Source: an uncultured Clostridia bacterium
GTDB taxonomy: Bacteria > Bacillota > Clostridia > Christensenellales > Borkfalkiaceae
NCBI GenBank assembly: GCA_947631905.1
Contig: CANRND010000009.1
Coordinates: forward strand, 1-64,000
DNA: 64,000 nt
Direction of reading: 5' to 3'
Position numbers and translations under genes: made by a program. This document shows positions 60,789-64,000 of this stretch, piece after piece; position 1 is the stretch's first letter, and each line of letters starts with the position of its first letter. The notes beneath the pieces were generated by a model. The model saw only the letters and a program-made list of their open reading frames with translations. It made no database searches and had not been told where the DNA came from.

Positions 60789-62057
60789 TTACGAAACGTT
60801 CTTTTTGATGTTCTTCACCATCGAATCGATCTCGCTCGACATTTTGAAGCTGCTCTTTTTGGTGATCATGTCGTTGACGAACGATTGCAGGGGCGTCCAC
60901 CACGTGGTGGGAACGTTTTTCTGCGTTTTGGAGTTCTGCAACACCGCTTTCGTGGCGATAGCGCAGGGATCGGCCGTCACTTTGGGATCCTTTGCCGCCT
61001 CGATGTTGGTAGGCGTGAAGCCGCGGGCCTCGAAGTGGCCGATCTGGTTATCGTAGTTCGTAAAGAACTCCGCAAAGGCGAGAGCGTCGGACTTCACTTT
61101 GGAATATTCGCACACGCCCATCAGCTTATAGCCCGCGAACGCGACGAGCGGTTTTTGCTCGTTGGTCGCGGAGTCGAAAGTGTAGGTGGGAAGGGCCGCA
61201 ACGCCGAAGTCGTCGCCGAGCGCTTCCATGATCGAGTTACGGTTCCACACGCCCGAAACGCCCGCGAGAACGGAGCCGTCCTGGAAGCCCGCAACGATCT
61301 TGCTGTCGTCGGAGTCGGGCTTGAACGCGGGATTGAGAACGTAATCGAGCATCGCCTGTGCGACCTTTTGCCCCGTGGCGTTATCGATGTCGGTATTGAT
61401 CATCGTTTCGCCCCACGCGTCGTCGTATTTCACTTCGTAGCCGCAACCTGCGCCGAAATAGAACGCGGAGGAATACCAACCGTCGTTCAGAGGATAGGCG
61501 AACTGGTGGGTCTCGTCGCACTTTGCCAAAATGCCGTCGAGCGTCTTGATGTCGTTTTCGTTAAATTTGCTCTTGTTGTAGTAGAGGAAATATGTATTGT
61601 CCGTATAGGGCATTGCATAGGTCTGGATATCGCCGTTGTAGTCGATCGAGGCGGCGTCTATCGATTCGGGGGTGTTGGCGGCCTTCAAGCGTTCGAGGCG
61701 GGAACCGCCGATCTGGTTGAGCGCGCCGCCGTTGATGAGTTTGAGCATCTGGTCGGAAGCGAACGCAAAGCAGTCGGGCGCGTTGGTGACGTCGTTCAGA
61801 ATGGTGGTACCGCAGTCGCTTTCGCTCTGCGCGCCGAAGAGGAAAGTGTATTCCTTTTCGGGATGGGCGGCCTGGAACGCCTCCGCCACGCTCTCGCCGA
61901 ACTCTCTGTCTTCGGCGGGAAGCCAGATGACAAGGGTCACGTCTTCGGCCGTTTTGCCGCCGTCGTCGGGGTTCGGGTTTTCACCGCAAGCGGCAAAGGC
62001 AGTTACAGCCAAGCCTGCGCACATCGCAAGGCACAAAAATTTACCGATTTTTTTCAT
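60789..62057 (-). CDS. malE: Maltodextrin-type ABC transporter substrate-binding lipoprotein (MalE-like), locus B
   Basis: MKKIGKFLCLAMCAGLAVTAFAACGENP; LVIWLPAEDREFGESVAEAFQAAHPEKEYTFLFGAQSESD. Confidence 0.9.
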   Translation of the reverse strand: MKKIGKFLCLAMCAGLAVTAFAACGENPNPDDGGKTAEDVTLVIWLPAEDREFGESVAEAFQAAHPEKEYTFLFGAQSESDCGTTILNDVTNAPDCFAFASDQMLKLINGGALNQIGGSRLERLKAANTPESIDAASIDYNGDIQTYAMPYTDNTYFLYYNKSKFNENDIKTLDGILAKCDETHQFAYPLNDGWYSSAFYFGAGCGYEVKYDDAWGETMINTDIDNATGQKVAQAMLDYVLNPAFKPDSDDSKIVAGFQDGSVLAGVSGVWNRNSIMEALGDDFGVAALPTYTFDSATNEQKPLVAFAGYKLMGVCEYSKVKSDALAFAEFFTNYDNQIGHFEARGFTPTNIEAAKDPKVTADPCAIATKAVLQNSKTQKNVPTTWWTPLQSFVNDMITKKSSFKMSSEIDSMVKNIKKNVS

Positions 62058-62185
62058 AAAATCATTCTCCTTAATCAATTTGGTTCTCCCCGTCTTCCCG
62101 CCCCTCCCCGAGGGGAGAGGCGGTCGGAGGAGGAAATATACTCACATTGTGAGCATTTAGGGGGGCAATGTTTTTCTCTTCCCGC

Positions 62186-63298
62186 TTATACTTCGATCAT
62201 GTCTTTCCAGTCGGGCGCGTCGAGAAGAGTGGTCTGTTTCTCCGTGAAGTTCATATCCCACTGCGTGTTCTTGGGACCTGCGGGCGTTTTCATGGTGCTG
62301 TGTTCCGCTTCGGTGCGGCCGCAGACGTCGCATCTGCCGTTGGGGGTACCCTTGACGTCGCGCCAGTGGTCGCTCACGCCGTCGTTATCGATAAAGCTGT
62401 GCTTATAGTAGGCGATGCGCGCCCAGCTCACCTCGTGCGTCGTTTCGTTGCCGGGATAGCTCGTGAACACAAAACGGTATACGCCGCCCATTTCGGGGTT
62501 GGTCCAGATGTTCCACGTATAGGAAGGCATGTTGTATTCATAGCCGCCGCGGAAAGGAATGCTGCCGTCGTCCGCCCTGACTTCGCCGTAGAGATAGAGA
62601 TCGGCGCTATCCACCTTACCTCCTTTTTCGGGGTTGGTCCCCGCCGCAAATTCAAAGCCGTTGAGGTTGCCGAGCCCCATCTGCGCACAACCGGGGTAAT
62701 CGCTCGTCCAGTCTTCCTTCGTCATGTTGGTGACAAAGCGGAACTTGGGGAAACTGTTACCGTTACCCGTCCCATTGATCAGAACGTCGATATAGAACGT
62801 GTTCTTTTCGTCCTCTTTTTTGTTGAAGAAGAGCGGCGCGCAATCCTTTTCTTCGTTTTTCTCCATCGAGCGGTACCATTTCTCTTCTTTCTCGTTGTAA
62901 TTGGTCATCTGTAACCACTTGCTGTTCATCACCGCGCCGCGGACATACCAAAGGCGTTCGTCCGGTTCGGGGTTCTGTGTACGCCAGCGGGCAAAGATCG
63001 CCGTGTTCTTCGTGATCTTCGTATCGGCGGCAAACGGCAGCGCAAAGGACGCCTCCGAGAACCAGCCTTTGAAGTCCCAACCCTCTTTTACGGGAGTCCA
63101 ATCCTCCACCGTGGAGCCGGGTTGAACCTTCGCTTCTTTGATGACGGTTCTGCCGTCATACCACTTGACCGTGACGGAGCCATCGTCTTTGCTGCCGTCA
63201 TCGGGGTTCGGCGTTTCGCCGCAGCCCGCAAAGACTCCGACCACCGCAACCGCCATGACGAGCGCGAATACGCAACTCAGCCATTTTTTTGCCTTCAT
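62186..63298 (-). CDS. Secreted lipoprotein with InlB-like repeat and a putative carbohydrate-binding beta domain
   Basis: Lipobox VGVFAGCGE; VTVKWYDGRTVIKEAKVQPGSTVEDWTPVKEGWDFKGWFSEASFALPF…AIFARW; within the starch operon. Confidence 0.7.
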   Translation of the reverse strand: MKAKKWLSCVFALVMAVAVVGVFAGCGETPNPDDGSKDDGSVTVKWYDGRTVIKEAKVQPGSTVEDWTPVKEGWDFKGWFSEASFALPFAADTKITKNTAIFARWRTQNPEPDERLWYVRGAVMNSKWLQMTNYNEKEEKWYRSMEKNEEKDCAPLFFNKKEDEKNTFYIDVLINGTGNGNSFPKFRFVTNMTKEDWTSDYPGCAQMGLGNLNGFEFAAGTNPEKGGKVDSADLYLYGEVRADDGSIPFRGGYEYNMPSYTWNIWTNPEMGGVYRFVFTSYPGNETTHEVSWARIAYYKHSFIDNDGVSDHWRDVKGTPNGRCDVCGRTEAEHSTMKTPAGPKNTQWDMNFTEKQTTLLDAPDWKDMIEV

Positions 63299-63452
63299 AA
63301 TTTACCTCCTGAATTTTTTCTTTTCGCGCTTGCGCGCGTTGGAACCTTATTTGCATTCCCCCGACAAATTGCCGCTCCCTAATCCACCCGAACAGGCGTG
63401 GATTAGGTCTGCGACACCCGCTTCCGCGGGAAAATGGGGGGAAAGTATGAAC

Positions 63453-64000
63453 TTATTTGAGAAACACGTAGCAGGACACGCCCGCGACCGAGATACTGCC
63501 CGACAGCCCCTCCGCAAGCGGGACGTCCCCCGCCCTGTCGCCGTCGGCAAAGAGAGACCAGCTCCCTTCGGGCAACGCCGCCCTGCGCTCCTCTTCCCCC
63601 GCGTTCCACACGAGGAAGAGCGTTTCGTCCGTTCCCGGAGCGCGCAACACGTAGCTGACAAGCGTGCCGTCGGTCTTGATTTCCACGGCCTCCGCCGCGG
63701 GATCGCGCAAAACTTTACTCTTCTTTCGGAGGGCGATCAGCCCGCGGTAATACCGCGCCGTTTCCTCCTGCGCAGAGCCGCCGCCGAGCAATTCCCATTT
63801 GAGATTGTTCAGTGCGTCTCCCGCGTTATAACTGTTGGCGTTGTAGGAACCGTCCGCGTTCTTTTTGCTCCGCAACATCTCCTCGCCCGCCTGTAAAAAA
63901 GGGATCCCGAGGGAGGTCTGCACGATCGCGGCGCACAGACGGTTGCGGCGCAGGCGCGCCCCGAGCGTTTCGGCTTCTTCGCCGTATGCGCTGCAAATTT
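63453..64000 (-). CDS. Type I pullulanase-like GH13 C-terminal part (5' end outside the window)
   Basis: Open frame to the window edge; FCSAYGEEAETLGARLRRNRLCAAIVQTSLGIPFLQAGEEMLRSKKNADGSYNANSYNAGDALNNLKWE. Confidence 0.8.
   Translation of the reverse strand, partial: ICSAYGEEAETLGARLRRNRLCAAIVQTSLGIPFLQAGEEMLRSKKNADGSYNANSYNAGDALNNLKWELLGGGSAQEETARYYRGLIALRKKSKVLRDPAAEAVEIKTDGTLVSYVLRAPGTDETLFLVWNAGEEERRAALPEGSWSLFADGDRAGDVPLAEGLSGSISVAGVSCYVFLK

Noticed and set aside
1-64000. tRNA, rRNA genes or defence systems (CRISPR-Cas, restriction-modification, CBASS)
   Set aside because: No characteristic sequences, repeat arrays or protein motifs of these systems seen on either strand.

Overview
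The window looks like a chromosomal segment from an endospore-forming Bacillota (Clostridia-like) bacterium. This assignment comes from gene content only; no database was searched. Left to right: (1) about 1-2.4 kb, the end of an integrative/transposon-like element with a large serine recombinase and a TnpW-like small ORF. (2) 2.6-14.5 kb, a sleB-ypeB germination pair, a BspA-type LRR protein, a membrane ferredoxin-TlpA fusion next to a membrane protein with a CD1871A-like C-terminal tail, an HtrA-like lipoprotein protease, a rubrerythrin with two unlisted tiny ORFs, and two paralogous membrane XRE regulators. (3) 14.9-19.6 kb, an operon of a CaCA-type cation exchanger plus a heterodimeric ABC exporter, preceded by what I read as a yybP-ykoY-type (Mn2+) riboswitch. 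(4) 19.6-23.3 kb, a frameshifted cardiolipin-synthase-like gene, an LRR protein, trmL, and a short region with convergent perfect-consensus promoters facing a shared hairpin (candidate small RNA locus). (5) 23.6-33.4 kb, three large lipoproteins, one fusing Cys-rich repeats to a thioredoxin domain. (6) 33.5-64 kb, two tandem, partly paralogous maltodextrin/starch loci (two MalEFG sets, two glycogen phosphorylases, several GH13 enzymes, InlB-type beta-repeat surface proteins and a LacI regulator). A lone tyrosine integrase sits at the junction, and its promoter carries the same LacI-type operator motif as the starch genes. I found no tRNA, rRNA or CRISPR array. The most interesting leads are the operator-controlled integrase, the 23.1-23.3 kb convergent promoter/hairpin locus, the riboswitch-led exchanger/ABC operon, and the shared beta-repeat starch surface system.
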